Shown here piece after piece: positions 34,817-43,963 of a stretch of DNA of 45,516 nt. The stretch comes from Planctomycetaceae bacterium (GTDB taxonomy: Bacteria; Planctomycetota; Planctomycetia; Planctomycetales; Planctomycetaceae). Below the pieces are notes generated by a model. The model saw only the letters and a list, made by a program, of their open reading frames with translations. It was not told where the DNA came from and made no database searches. The stretch lies in NCBI GenBank assembly GCA_947476295.1, contig CANJQC010000034.1, positions 1-45,516 of the forward strand, in the 5' to 3' direction. Position 1 is the first letter of the stretch; each line of letters begins with the position of its first letter. The translations under genes and the position numbers were made by a program.

Positions 34817-36436
34817 ATGAAGCTGATCATGTTGCTGATGATGGCCTTTGATGGTGCATCAGATTCAGCCCCCGATGTGCAGTTGCTCGATTTCTCTGCG
34901 GGCTACTGCGCCCCCTGTCAGCAAATGGTGCCGATCCTGCAACGCATGGAACAGGCAGGATTTCCGATCCGGCAGTTAGATATCGCCGAGGACCCGGAAC
35001 TGACCAAACGCTTCAGTGTCGATCGTATCCCGACGCTCGTGCTACTGGTTGAAGGTAAAGAAGTCCGTCGATTTGTCGGGCTGACCAGTGAAGATGAACT
35101 TCGTCGTGCGATGAACAAGGCGGCGGCGGATCTATCGGAAACACGCACAGCGGCGACAGTGTCCGGAGAGCAGCAGTATGTGTCGGTCGAAACCGAACTC
35201 AATGGCTCCGCTGAAAAACTAAAGATTAAAAATGATGGAGCGGCGGATCATCCCGAGGTGACACGTGTGCCGGAGCAGCGTTCACTGGGTGACATGTTCC
35301 GTCGTATGATCGGCAAGGGATCGGACGGATCCAATGTCCCGACTCTGCGAGGCCAAGATCCGGCTTCGACCGAAGATATAACTTCGGATGCAATGAAGAC
35401 CGCTTTTGCAGCGACCGTGCGAATTCGAGTGGCGGGTAAGTCCACTGAAGACGGCAAATACCTTCAGGACGTCGGCACAGGCACTATTATCCACAATGCG
35501 ACCGGTGAGGCCATCATTCTGACGTGTGCTCACTTGTTTCTGAATATTGCGGTGAAGGAAGCCGTGGTGGAAGTGGAAGTGTTTGAAGACGGAAAAGCCG
35601 TTACCTATCCGGCCAAACTGGTAGGCGGTGATCACGACGCGGATTTGGCCCTGTTGCGGATTCGAACATCAAAGACTTTTCCTGTCGCGAAACTCAGTGC
35701 AAAGACTGCTGAAGCCAAACCGGGTCAGCCCATGGTCAGCTTCGGTTGCAATGACGGAGCTGATCCAACGCGACTGGACACGAAGCTGGTTGACATCAAC
35801 CGTTACGATGGTCCGCCGAATTTTGTCTGCACGATTGATCCCATCAGCGGCCGCTCGGGCGGCGGGTTATTCAGTACCAGCGGAGAACTGCTGGGCGTCT
35901 GCAGTTGTGCAGACCGGAAGACTCATGAAGGACTCTATGCTGCACATGGTGCAATTCTCGAACTGGTGAGTTACTGCGAGCTAAAAAAAATTCTGAAGCC
36001 AAATGGTGCGACGGGAGGCGAAGATCCGTCAGAAATGTTCAAGGATCAGATGGAGAAACCAGCCTCGGGAAATCCTGAATCCAACCCCGCGATTGCCAAA
36101 GTACCATCGCCCACGACATCGCTGTCTGACTCGGACAAATTCGGTGACTTCCGCGAAATCTCTCCCGATACACTGCTTGAACGCCCAAGTGCTGCTCCGT
36201 CCGTAACACCGGCCCGCATTCAACCATCGACACAACCTGCAGTGGCATCGAACTCAACTGGTCCGGAAATCACAATTGTGATCGACGATAAGATTCCGGG
36301 GTCTCAGAAGAAAACGATCGTGATCCCGCAAGCGAGTGCGTGGATGCTGGAAATGCTGACGGGAGAAACCGCCGAAACCGCATCGCCAGTGACCACAGCC
36401 CTGCGACCTGTGCGAATGACGACTGCGAGACGATGA
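34817..36436 (+). CDS. Thioredoxin domain fused to trypsin-like serine protease
   Basis: 539 residues. A thioredoxin-like domain comes first (about 18-105) with active site 'YCAPCQQMVP' (C31, C34) and the cis-proline region 'DRIPTLVLL'. After a linker (105-190) comes a chymotrypsin-fold protease domain: His239 in 'LTCAHLF', Asp276 in 'DHDADLALLRI', Ser347 in 'ISGRSGGGLF'. The catalytic triad is therefore complete. The last 140 residues are Pro/Ser-rich and probably disordered, with no PDZ domain. The short hydrophobic start ('KLIMLLMMAF') could be a signal peptide, which would place the protein in the periplasm, where disulfide exchange and proteolysis could be linked in quality control (inference). 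Confidence 0.85.
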   Translation: MKLIMLLMMAFDGASDSAPDVQLLDFSAGYCAPCQQMVPILQRMEQAGFPIRQLDIAEDPELTKRFSVDRIPTLVLLVEGKEVRRFVGLTSEDELRRAMNKAAADLSETRTAATVSGEQQYVSVETELNGSAEKLKIKNDGAADHPEVTRVPEQRSLGDMFRRMIGKGSDGSNVPTLRGQDPASTEDITSDAMKTAFAATVRIRVAGKSTEDGKYLQDVGTGTIIHNATGEAIILTCAHLFLNIAVKEAVVEVEVFEDGKAVTYPAKLVGGDHDADLALLRIRTSKTFPVAKLSAKTAEAKPGQPMVSFGCNDGADPTRLDTKLVDINRYDGPPNFVCTIDPISGRSGGGLFSTSGELLGVCSCADRKTHEGLYAAHGAILELVSYCELKKILKPNGATGGEDPSEMFKDQMEKPASGNPESNPAIAKVPSPTTSLSDSDKFGDFREISPDTLLERPSAAPSVTPARIQPSTQPAVASNSTGPEITIVIDDKIPGSQKKTIVIPQASAWMLEMLTGETAETASPVTTALRPVRMTTARR

Positions 36437-36502
36437 TACACTGGGTTCTTCAACAACCGCTGTCTTCGCGAAGTTTACTTCTTTTCTAACACTGCATTTT
36501 GT

Positions 36503-37900
36503 TTACTCAGAAACTTCTAGTGCATCCTGTTCTGGCGTGGCGGCTTTCTGAAGTCCAGATGCTGGTTCCGGAGTTGGTTGAACTGGAGTTTCGATTTCAA
36601 AACTGCTGCCGGTATCACTCAGTGGAACCAGAAATAGCTGACCCGATTGAAGTGACTGGATCTTTTTATCAATGGATGGTTCCAGCGTGCTGTCGATAAA
36701 TGATACGCTCCTGTAAATCGAACGAGCGAGCTCGGAACGACCGATCGCTGCGGCCAGGTCCCCAAGTTCGATTCGCGCTTGAGCATCATCGCGAGTCTTG
36801 ACAACTTCGCGCAGTTTGGCAGAAAAATTTAACTCCAACTCTTTGAGCTGATCAACGTTCTGCTGAGCTGCAACCGCCAGTTTTTCTTCCCCCGCAATCG
36901 TCGCAAGCTTTACAACGATTTCGAAAAGCTTTGAATTGCGTGAGTGAATCCGAAGCGGTTTCTGCAGATTAGTCAGCGCCTCAATTGCTTTTTCCTTTGA
37001 GCCAATTCCGGCCATAATCCTGCCGTAGGTCAGATTGGCCGTGGCGTCATAGGGGACCACTTTCAGGGCAATATCGAGTGTTGCGATCGCCTGTTCAGTT
37101 TCACCTTTTTCAAGCTGTACCAATGCGCGAGCAGAATCTCGAACGCCTTCAGAATCCAAAACTGACAAGAATTCTTCAATGCCGTTTAAGTTGCCCGTTT
37201 CGATCCGGCACATGACGAGGCGATAGACCTTATTGGAATTTGTAGGATCGTTCGGATCCGCAATGAGCGATGCTTCGTACTCCGTCGCCGCTTCCGCGTA
37301 CTGGTCCGTATCTGAATTGATATCGGCGATCAACTGATGCACAAGGCCGAGCCTGAACTTGCGTTCTCGCAAAGTCATGAGGTGCTTCAGGGATTCGTCC
37401 CAGCTGATCATGTCCTTTAGAACATACGCCAGACTCAGCCGAACGTCATCGACACTCTCGTCTTCCTGAAGAATCGTTTCGTAGGCTGCGATGCATTCGG
37501 CTCGCTGACGCGATCGCAGGTAGGCATTCCCAAGCTGCGTCAGTGCCTTGATGCGAATTTTGGGTTCCTTCGATGCGTCCTGAAGAAACGGAATCGCCAG
37601 AAGAGGCTTGGATTTCCCGAGATTTAACATACCTTCGAGCAGTTTTTGTTCTGCGGCGTACTCAGGAAATTTCTTCAAATTCTGGACACTGCGTTCGATC
37701 GCAACGGCGTCACCTTTTTCGATCGCGACCATGCCTTCCTGAACGTACATCCGGGGGTCTTCAGGAATAGCTTTCTTCACCAGCGTAGTGACGACGAAAA
37801 CCCCGAAAATGACTAGGATCAACCACAACCACCAGGGAATTCCACCAGAAACTCGTTTGGGCGCGGGGACGGGTCTGGAGAGTGCGGGCTTTGGTGACAT
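36503..37900 (-). CDS. Membrane-anchored TPR protein
   Basis: 465 residues from ATG 37900. An upstream extension to 38158 is open but would overlap the divergent ApbE gene and looks non-coding. The N-terminus is a short Pro-rich cytoplasmic lead, then one membrane helix ('WWLWLILVIFGVFVVTTLV', about 25-43), then a long helical region of tetratricopeptide-type repeats (about 55-400; for example 'LTQLGNAYLRSRQRAECIAA' and 'ATANLTYGRIMAGIGSKEKA'). A Pro/Glu-rich tail ends the protein. Such proteins act as scaffolds in envelope complexes; no partner is evident. The gene is convergent with the thioredoxin-protease gene. Confidence 0.8.
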   Translation of the reverse strand: MSPKPALSRPVPAPKRVSGGIPWWLWLILVIFGVFVVTTLVKKAIPEDPRMYVQEGMVAIEKGDAVAIERSVQNLKKFPEYAAEQKLLEGMLNLGKSKPLLAIPFLQDASKEPKIRIKALTQLGNAYLRSRQRAECIAAYETILQEDESVDDVRLSLAYVLKDMISWDESLKHLMTLRERKFRLGLVHQLIADINSDTDQYAEAATEYEASLIADPNDPTNSNKVYRLVMCRIETGNLNGIEEFLSVLDSEGVRDSARALVQLEKGETEQAIATLDIALKVVPYDATANLTYGRIMAGIGSKEKAIEALTNLQKPLRIHSRNSKLFEIVVKLATIAGEEKLAVAAQQNVDQLKELELNFSAKLREVVKTRDDAQARIELGDLAAAIGRSELARSIYRSVSFIDSTLEPSIDKKIQSLQSGQLFLVPLSDTGSSFEIETPVQPTPEPASGLQKAATPEQDALEVSE

Positions 37901-38132
37901 AATTCGAGTTGCTTCACTTTCTGAACACTTGGGATCGACGGGACGGTAGTCCTGGCAAACAGAAACGAACTGAATTTTCATAACAACTGCGTGGCATGCA
38001 ACCACGGGTTCGACGTCAGAATAGACAGTTTTCCTGTTTCCGATGGTTGTTACGGCAATTTCGTCTATGGTATTGGGTGTTTTCTGACTTGAAATGATTC
38101 CTTGCAGATTTCGTGCTGCGAAACACCTTACG

Positions 38133-39233
38133 ATGCCCGACCCACTGACTTTTGCCACTCGCCGAGACCTGCTTTCTGGCCTGAATCCCGTTCGCGCTTA
38201 TAAAAATCGCGATTCTGAGGCAAATCCGGCTTCCAGTTCGCGTACGCAGCCGTCGGCAGGAATTACTGTCCGACTTTCCGCGCGGACGATGGCATGTGAT
38301 TTTTCCGTCATTATGAATCCCGGACCGACGGAACAAATCGAGGCCGCTGGCGAGGCTCTGGAACTGATCTACGCAATCGAAGGCTGGCTGAGCATTTATC
38401 GGGAATCCAGTGAGTTGTCGGTCGTCAACCGCACCGCCGCTGAATTTCCGGTCAGTGTTCGCAGGGAACTGTTCGATCTGCTGAAAAAAGCCGTGGAAAT
38501 CAACGTCCGCACAGGCGGAGCGTTCGATATGGCGACTGGTTCCTTGACGCGATTGTGGCGAGTCTGCCGCCGGGATCATCGGATTCCCGTGCAGGCTGAA
38601 ATAGATGCGGCGCTGACGCAGGCCGGGCTAAAATACGTGGATCTGCTCCCTGATTCGCAAAGCGTGGCGTTTAGTCGACCGGGAATTGTGCTGGACCCTG
38701 GAGCAATCGGAAAAGGATATGCGTTGGACGAAGCATGCGATTGGCTGGGCCGATTCGAACATGGCCCGAACTCGTTTCTGCTCCACGGCGGACACAGCAG
38801 TTTGCTTGCGCGAGGTGGACACAACGGTCATCCGGGCTGGCCAGTCGGCCTCGGAAATCCGCTCTTCACAGAAAAACGCCTAGGCACGCTATTGCTTTGC
38901 GACCGGGCGATGGCGACAAGCGGGTCGAATATCCAATTTTTCCGACATGAAGGAAAACGTTACGGGCACATTCTTGACCCACAGACCGGCTGGCCAGTCG
39001 ATGGAATGCTGTCGGTGACGGTTTTGGCCACATCAGCAGCCCTGGCTGACGCACTCTCGACGGCATTTTTCGTAATGGGAGTCGAAAAAGCCCGGCGCTG
39101 TTGCGAGAATTGGCTGGACGTCGCTGCTATCCTATTGCCCTTTCCGAACAAGGGAAACAAAGTCCAGCCGACCGTTGTAAACATTCCTGAGGAACACATC
39201 GTCTGGGACGAAGACCAGATCATGAGACCTTGA
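38133..39233 (+). CDS. apbE: FAD:protein FMN transferase (ApbE family)
   Basis: 366 residues from ATG 38133; an in-frame TTG at 38094 gives a longer, less likely start. Family features: 'RTMACDFSVIMNPG' near residue 65, 'IEGWLSIYRESSELSVVNRT' (variant of the E-x-x-x-S-x-y-x-x-x-S-E-l-S-x-l-N motif), 'TGGAFDMATGSLTRLWR', 'VLDPGAIGKGYALDEACDWL', 'FLLHGGHSSLLARG', and 'MATSGSNIQFF' with 'GHILDPQTGWPV' near the C-terminus, all matching ApbE. ApbE attaches FMN covalently to Thr residues of flavoproteins such as Nqr/Rnf subunits. No lipobox or clear signal peptide is seen. No target flavoprotein is adjacent. Confidence 0.92.
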   Translation: MPDPLTFATRRDLLSGLNPVRAYKNRDSEANPASSSRTQPSAGITVRLSARTMACDFSVIMNPGPTEQIEAAGEALELIYAIEGWLSIYRESSELSVVNRTAAEFPVSVRRELFDLLKKAVEINVRTGGAFDMATGSLTRLWRVCRRDHRIPVQAEIDAALTQAGLKYVDLLPDSQSVAFSRPGIVLDPGAIGKGYALDEACDWLGRFEHGPNSFLLHGGHSSLLARGGHNGHPGWPVGLGNPLFTEKRLGTLLLCDRAMATSGSNIQFFRHEGKRYGHILDPQTGWPVDGMLSVTVLATSAALADALSTAFFVMGVEKARRCCENWLDVAAILLPFPNKGNKVQPTVVNIPEEHIVWDEDQIMRP

Positions 39234-39282
39234 GGCTTGGAATTCGAACGCACTTCCAGAAAGAAATCGGAGATTTTCTCCC

Positions 39283-40497
39283 GTGGTTGATATTCGCCGA
39301 TATTCGCTCGCCGCTGTCGTGCTGCTCGTCGTTTTGCGAGTTGCCATTGGATGGCAACTGCTCTACGAGGGTATGTGGAAAATTGACACGCTCAGCACAC
39401 AGTCGCCGTGGTCATCGGATGGCTACCTGAAAAGTGCTCAAGGGCCGTTTCGCGGTCTTTTCCGATCCATGTCCGGGGATCCCGACGATAAGTCATGGCT
39501 GAATCCGGATGCCGTCGCAGCGCGCTGGGATATTTTTAGTCAGCGTTTCAGCCGTCACTATCAGCTGAGCGACGGGCAAAAGTCTCAGCTTAAAAAACTG
39601 ATTGACGGTGCCAGCAGCCATGACGCGGTGCTGGGCATAACGAAGTTGCCCGAGGGCGTGGATTTCACTGCTCTGCGACTGGACAAGACCATCTCGTTCG
39701 ATGGTGCGGCAAAGCGACTGAAGATTGATGGACAACGGCGAATGACGTCTTCTGAAAAAGCCAGTCTCGAAGCACAAGTCGCCGATCGCACAGGCGACGA
39801 CTACGATCAGTATCGCAAGGCACTGGATGAAGCGTTCACACGCGCCAGTCGCCTGTCATACAAAGAACGTATGCGAGCCCATCTGCTGGGTGATCCGGAT
39901 AACGCTGGTCTGGTCGATGGTCGCATCAGTCAGATCGAACTCTATAACCAAATGGTGAAACGATACGAAGATCGACTGGCCTCAGCCGAACTGACGTTCG
40001 AACAGGATCACCTCAATCGCATCTGGTCAGATGCCCGTGCGAAGGCTCGTGACTTGGCTGGGCCGGTGATGGCATTGGACAAGGAACTGAAGGAAGAGGC
40101 GCTGAAGATTCCCGAGGTGTCTCAGTTGGCTCGGGGACCGTTGTCACCGCCGCTGTCGCCAATTCGCATTGTCGATCTACTCACAATCGCAGGCTTGGCG
40201 GGGTTGGGGATTCTGTTGATTGTCGGACTGTTTTCACGATTTTCAGCCTTGTCCGCCGCCTTCATGGTGTTTGGCTTTTACCTTGCGATGCCTCCGCTGC
40301 CGGGAGTGCCCGATGCGCCGGGGCCGGAGCATAGTTTTATTGTGAACAAAAATCTGATTGAAGTCTTTGCCTTGCTGGCATTGGCGTCAGTTCCGACTGG
40401 TTATTGGTTTGGATTGGATAAACTTGTCGCTGGATTTTTCTGCAAACGGAAGACGGCGAAAGCTGTGGAGAAGAAATTTGAAGCGGCAAAGCGCTAG
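39283..40497 (+). CDS. DoxX-type membrane protein with large soluble insert
   Basis: 404 residues from GTG 39283. A first membrane helix with the DoxX-like opening 'LLVVLRVAIGWQLLYEGMWK' (about 13-32) is followed by about 240 mostly hydrophilic, helix-rich residues (about 45-285), then three membrane helices ('IVDLLTIAGLAGLGILLIVG', 'LSAAFMVFGFYLAMPPLPG', 'KNLIEVFALLALASVPTGYW'). DoxX proteins normally have four helices and about 140 residues, so the extra domain sits between helix 1 and helix 2, on the periplasmic side. Function unknown; DoxX relatives act in quinone or thiosulfate oxidation or redox stress. Confidence 0.75.
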   Translation: MVDIRRYSLAAVVLLVVLRVAIGWQLLYEGMWKIDTLSTQSPWSSDGYLKSAQGPFRGLFRSMSGDPDDKSWLNPDAVAARWDIFSQRFSRHYQLSDGQKSQLKKLIDGASSHDAVLGITKLPEGVDFTALRLDKTISFDGAAKRLKIDGQRRMTSSEKASLEAQVADRTGDDYDQYRKALDEAFTRASRLSYKERMRAHLLGDPDNAGLVDGRISQIELYNQMVKRYEDRLASAELTFEQDHLNRIWSDARAKARDLAGPVMALDKELKEEALKIPEVSQLARGPLSPPLSPIRIVDLLTIAGLAGLGILLIVGLFSRFSALSAAFMVFGFYLAMPPLPGVPDAPGPEHSFIVNKNLIEVFALLALASVPTGYWFGLDKLVAGFFCKRKTAKAVEKKFEAAKR

Positions 40498-40537
40498 CTG
40501 GGTGTTGATTTAGTCACTCGGATCAAGTTTTCGTTTC

Positions 40538-40593
40538 AACGGCAAGCCGTAGGCGACTGTTTCCCTGAACGCCGACGCCTGCGGCTTGCCGTT
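40538..40593. repeat. REP-like hairpin, 18-bp arms
   Basis: Arms 40538-40555 and 40576-40593 pair over 18 bp with a single G-U, leaving a 20-nt loop. The 'AACGGCAAGCCG' type core in a short intergenic gap after the DoxX gene suggests a dispersed palindrome; it may also act in mRNA 3'-end protection. Confidence 0.6.
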
Positions 40594-40696
40594 AAACGAT
40601 GAAATCAACAGACCGCTGGTCGCTGGTAACTGATGGCGACCCTTCGGGGCAAAAACACAACAACTCACGATCAAAGTTATAGTGGAGATGATGACC

Positions 40697-42247
40697 ATGG
40701 AAATCACACCTGAGCAGGCTCAAATCGGAAAAGACAACTTCAACGAAGTCGTCGGCCTTACACGCCGCGACTTTATCAAAGGCACGGCGGCTGCCGGCGT
40801 CGGTCTTGGTGCATTGTACTTCGATTATGAGAAACTGAACGGGTCTCCAATCAAAGCTGCGTTTATTGGCTGCGGAGATGAAGCCAATGTGCTGCTGACC
40901 GAGCATCCGACGGAATACATGGAAGTCGTCGCGATCGCCGACCCGCGAAAGGCAAATATCGAAGATACATTCAGGGGAACTCATCCGGAAGCTCGCGTAG
41001 GGCTGATCAAAAAGCTTGGACAGGACAAGGCTGGCACCGTGCAGGTCTTTGAAAGCCATCTCGAATTGCTGCAGGCACGAGCCGACGGAAAGGTGAGTTT
41101 CGATATGGTGGTGATTGCTGTGCCTCTCAGCCAGCATGCACCGATTGCGATCGCCTGCCTTGACGCAGGACTGCATGTACTCACCGAAAAACTGATGGCT
41201 CACAATATCACTGAATGCAAGCAGATGATTCGTAAGGCCGACGAAAAGGGCCTGCTGCTGGCGGTCGGTCATCAGCGGCATTACAGCGTGCTGTATGACA
41301 ACGCAAACGATCTGATCAAGAAGGGTCTGCTGGGTGATATTAAATTCATCCGCGCTCAGTGGCACCGCAATAATAGTTTCCCCGGACGCGACAGCTGGCG
41401 TAAATGGGAAGATACACCGACTGCGGAGCGAGAGCATCTCCTAGAACTCGAAAAATCCGGCAAGCTCAAGGAACTGGGTTATGACAGTGCTCAGCAGCTT
41501 GTGGACTGGCGACTATATAACAAGACCGGCGGCGGACTTATGGCGGAACTCGGAAGTCATCAGATGGATGCATCGAGTATTTTCCTGGGCAAGAAGCATC
41601 CGCTGGCTGTGCAGGGCTACGGCGGAAAGAACTTCTACGGGGTCAAAGGACTTGGTCCGGAAGACAAATGGATCGATGACCGCGACATTGATGACCACAT
41701 TTATGTGACTCTGGAATTTCCTGGCAAACTCTATGAACAAGAAAAGAATGACATCGCAATCGTGACATATTCTTCGATCAGCACCAATCGTCAGGAATTC
41801 TACGGGGAAACAGTCTTCGGCAGTCGAGGCACACTGGTGATGAAGGAAGAAAAAGAAGCATTGCTGTACAAGGAACAAAGCCCGTCCAGCGGCGGTGGGC
41901 TGGATCAGCGTTTGTGGGTGATTGACAATGCCAAGGGTGGCGGACCAGCACTCGACAGCTACAACACGGCCGCCCCCAGCGCCGCAGGTGCGATGGCTCA
42001 GGCAGGCATGGGTGACAAAGTCAGCCGCGGTTACAAGGAAGAAATGGAACACTTCTGCTATTGCATCAGCAACAAGCTGGGCGCCGACAAACTGCGTTGC
42101 AACGGCCGCGTCGCGATGGCCGATGCGATCATGGCTCTCACGGCAAATCTGGCGATGAAGCATAAGAAACGAATTGTGTTCAAAGACGAATGGTTCGATC
42201 CGTCCAGCGACGCTGTTCCGGAAACAGATGAACAGATCACAGGGTAA
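40697..42247 (+). CDS. Gfo/Idh/MocA-family oxidoreductase, Tat-exported
   Basis: 516 residues from ATG 40697, which has GGAG (40684-40687) 9 nt upstream; earlier in-frame GTG/ATG codons would place that site inside the gene. The N-terminus has a twin-arginine signal ('[20 protein letters not shown]'). The Rossmann fold follows ('[16 protein letters not shown]'), then '[18 protein letters not shown]', '[20 protein letters not shown]' and '[18 protein letters not shown]', where the family's E-K-P is E-K-L but the Lys is kept. The C-terminal part has '[20 protein letters not shown]'. Family members act on sugars or cyclitols with NAD(P) cofactor; secreted forms are very common in planctomycetes. 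Confidence 0.93.
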   Translation: MEITPEQAQIGKDNFNEVVGLTRRDFIKGTAAAGVGLGALYFDYEKLNGSPIKAAFIGCGDEANVLLTEHPTEYMEVVAIADPRKANIEDTFRGTHPEARVGLIKKLGQDKAGTVQVFESHLELLQARADGKVSFDMVVIAVPLSQHAPIAIACLDAGLHVLTEKLMAHNITECKQMIRKADEKGLLLAVGHQRHYSVLYDNANDLIKKGLLGDIKFIRAQWHRNNSFPGRDSWRKWEDTPTAEREHLLELEKSGKLKELGYDSAQQLVDWRLYNKTGGGLMAELGSHQMDASSIFLGKKHPLAVQGYGGKNFYGVKGLGPEDKWIDDRDIDDHIYVTLEFPGKLYEQEKNDIAIVTYSSISTNRQEFYGETVFGSRGTLVMKEEKEALLYKEQSPSSGGGLDQRLWVIDNAKGGGPALDSYNTAAPSAAGAMAQAGMGDKVSRGYKEEMEHFCYCISNKLGADKLRCNGRVAMADAIMALTANLAMKHKKRIVFKDEWFDPSSDAVPETDEQITG

Positions 42248-42256
42248 TCAAATCGC

Positions 42257-42364
42257 ATGGGACGCTGGCCTGACAATCGTCGCTCCAATCTGATCGCCTT
42301 TGCGCTGATTTTTGTCTTGTTTCCACTGCTGGCATGGGCCTGTGTGTGGATTATGAAACGTTAG
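42257..42364 (+). CDS. Possible 35-residue membrane miniprotein
   Basis: ATG 42257, 9 nt after the oxidoreductase stop, opens a 35-codon frame ending TAG 42364. It has a basic N-terminus ('MGRWPDNRRSN'), then one strongly hydrophobic helix ('LIAFALIFVLFPLLAWACVW') and ends 'IMKR'. This is a typical layout for a bacterial single-span miniprotein, and the close spacing suggests co-transcription with the gene upstream. No canonical ribosome-binding site is evident, so translation could be coupled to the upstream stop. Chance cannot be excluded for a frame this short. Confidence 0.5.
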   Translation: MGRWPDNRRSNLIAFALIFVLFPLLAWACVWIMKR

Positions 42365-42457
42365 GTGTTGGAAAAAAGAGGCAGGAATTAATAGCCAAAT
42401 GGCCCGAAGGTTCCTTCGCAATATTGGTTCCTGATCCCTTTTCCCAACTGTTCTGCT

Positions 42458-43963
42458 GTGAAAGAAGTCTCTGTGTCCAATGCTGCTCCCGCTGCGCAAA
42501 CTGCTGCGTCTTCCGTCAACAAGGCGACGTTGTTCATCGTCTTCCTGACGGTCTTTATCGATCTGTTGGGTTTTGGAATTGTGCTGCCGCTGCTGCCACG
42601 TTACGGAGCCCTCTTTAATGCGAGCGGCTGGCAGCTCGGAATGCTCATGGCTTCGTTTTCAGCCATGCAGTTTATCTTCGCGCCGATGTGGGGCAGTTTA
42701 TCTGATCGTATCGGTCGTCGACCGATCCTGCTGCTGGGGCTGGCGGGATCCACGATCTCTTACGGACTGTTTGGTTATGTGTCCGCTCAGGGCCGCGACG
42801 CTCTAATTTTTGGATTCAGTCCCCTAGTTTGGATGTACGTGACACGCATCGGAGCCGGCATTGCCGGTGCCACGATCTCGACGGCCCAAGCTGTGATTGC
42901 GGACTGTACCGGACCGGAAGGTCGCGGCAAGGGAATGGCGTTGATCGGCGCGGCGTTTGGAATCGGATTCACATTTGGTCCGCTGATCGGCGCGATCTGC
43001 GTTTCGAATGACGCCGCTGTCGCACTAAATGATCCACAATGGACGATGGTCAAGTCATGGAGCGATGACACCACTCCGGTCTCTAAGCAGCAATTTCTGG
43101 ATGAAGTGTTTCAGAAATCAGTGGTTTCTGATGCCAACAAAGAAGCCATTTCTTCGTTGCTGGCAACACCAATGCTTCAAGCTGAACTTAAACGTCGTCT
43201 GCTGGAACCGCCATCCGGGATGCCTGGATATGTGGCATCGGTACTTTCCGCGCTGGCGTTCCTGCTGGCGACGGTGAAACTTCAGGAATCCCGCAGGCCA
43301 TCCGAGTCGGGTCAGCGATCATTACACCGCGCGTTTCGGCCGGGTGAAGCGATACGGCATCTTTCAACCCCCGGAATGTCGATCATCCTGTTCGCTGTGT
43401 TCATTACGACTTTTGGATTCGCACAGTTTGAAAGCACATTGTCGTTGCTGACCAGCGAATTTGGTTACAGCACGCAATGGAATTTTTTGCTGTATGCGTA
43501 TGTTGGACTTGTGTTGTCGATCGGACAGGGAATGCTGGTGCGTCGTCTGTTGCCGCGACTTGGCGAACGTCGCATGGCGTTGATCGGCGTAACGCTGATG
43601 ACGATCGGATTTTCACTGATTGGATTCGCGGGCATGAAGATCCTGCCGCCGGTGTCGCTGTGGTTCATCCTGCCCATTGTCGTCATTGGATTTTCCGCGG
43701 TGACACCTTCGCTGCAGTCGATGCTGTCACAGGCTGCGTCGAGCGACGAACAGGGATCAGTGCTGGGGACTGGCCAGAGCCTGTCTTCGCTGGCGCGAAT
43801 CCTTGGACCGTCGCTCGGCATTCCTTTACTGCGTCAATCGACATCTTTGCCCTACTTTCTGGGTGCCGCCCTCATACTCAGTGGCGGTGCCTTGATCCGC
43901 CGTATGCCGGGAAAGAAAAGTAGTGATCACTCGCGTCCTACAGTTTCTCATAGGCAATCTTAA
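42458..43963 (+). CDS. MFS transporter, TetA-like, with enlarged loop
   Basis: 501 residues from GTG 42458. The N-terminal half has the TetA-like start 'FIDLLGFGIVLPLLPRY', MFS motif A 'GSLSDRIGRRPILLLG' and motif C-like 'GAAFGIGFTFGPLIGAIC'. About 65 hydrophilic residues (about 187-252) then separate helix 5 from helix 6, where TetA has only a short loop. The C-terminal six helices follow ('MSIILFAVFITTFGFAQFES' on). Drug:H+ antiporters and other MFS exporters share this form; the substrate is unknown. The last 26 nt overlap the end of the convergent metallopeptidase gene. Confidence 0.88.
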   Translation: MKEVSVSNAAPAAQTAASSVNKATLFIVFLTVFIDLLGFGIVLPLLPRYGALFNASGWQLGMLMASFSAMQFIFAPMWGSLSDRIGRRPILLLGLAGSTISYGLFGYVSAQGRDALIFGFSPLVWMYVTRIGAGIAGATISTAQAVIADCTGPEGRGKGMALIGAAFGIGFTFGPLIGAICVSNDAAVALNDPQWTMVKSWSDDTTPVSKQQFLDEVFQKSVVSDANKEAISSLLATPMLQAELKRRLLEPPSGMPGYVASVLSALAFLLATVKLQESRRPSESGQRSLHRAFRPGEAIRHLSTPGMSIILFAVFITTFGFAQFESTLSLLTSEFGYSTQWNFLLYAYVGLVLSIGQGMLVRRLLPRLGERRMALIGVTLMTIGFSLIGFAGMKILPPVSLWFILPIVVIGFSAVTPSLQSMLSQAASSDEQGSVLGTGQSLSSLARILGPSLGIPLLRQSTSLPYFLGAALILSGGALIRRMPGKKSSDHSRPTVSHRQS

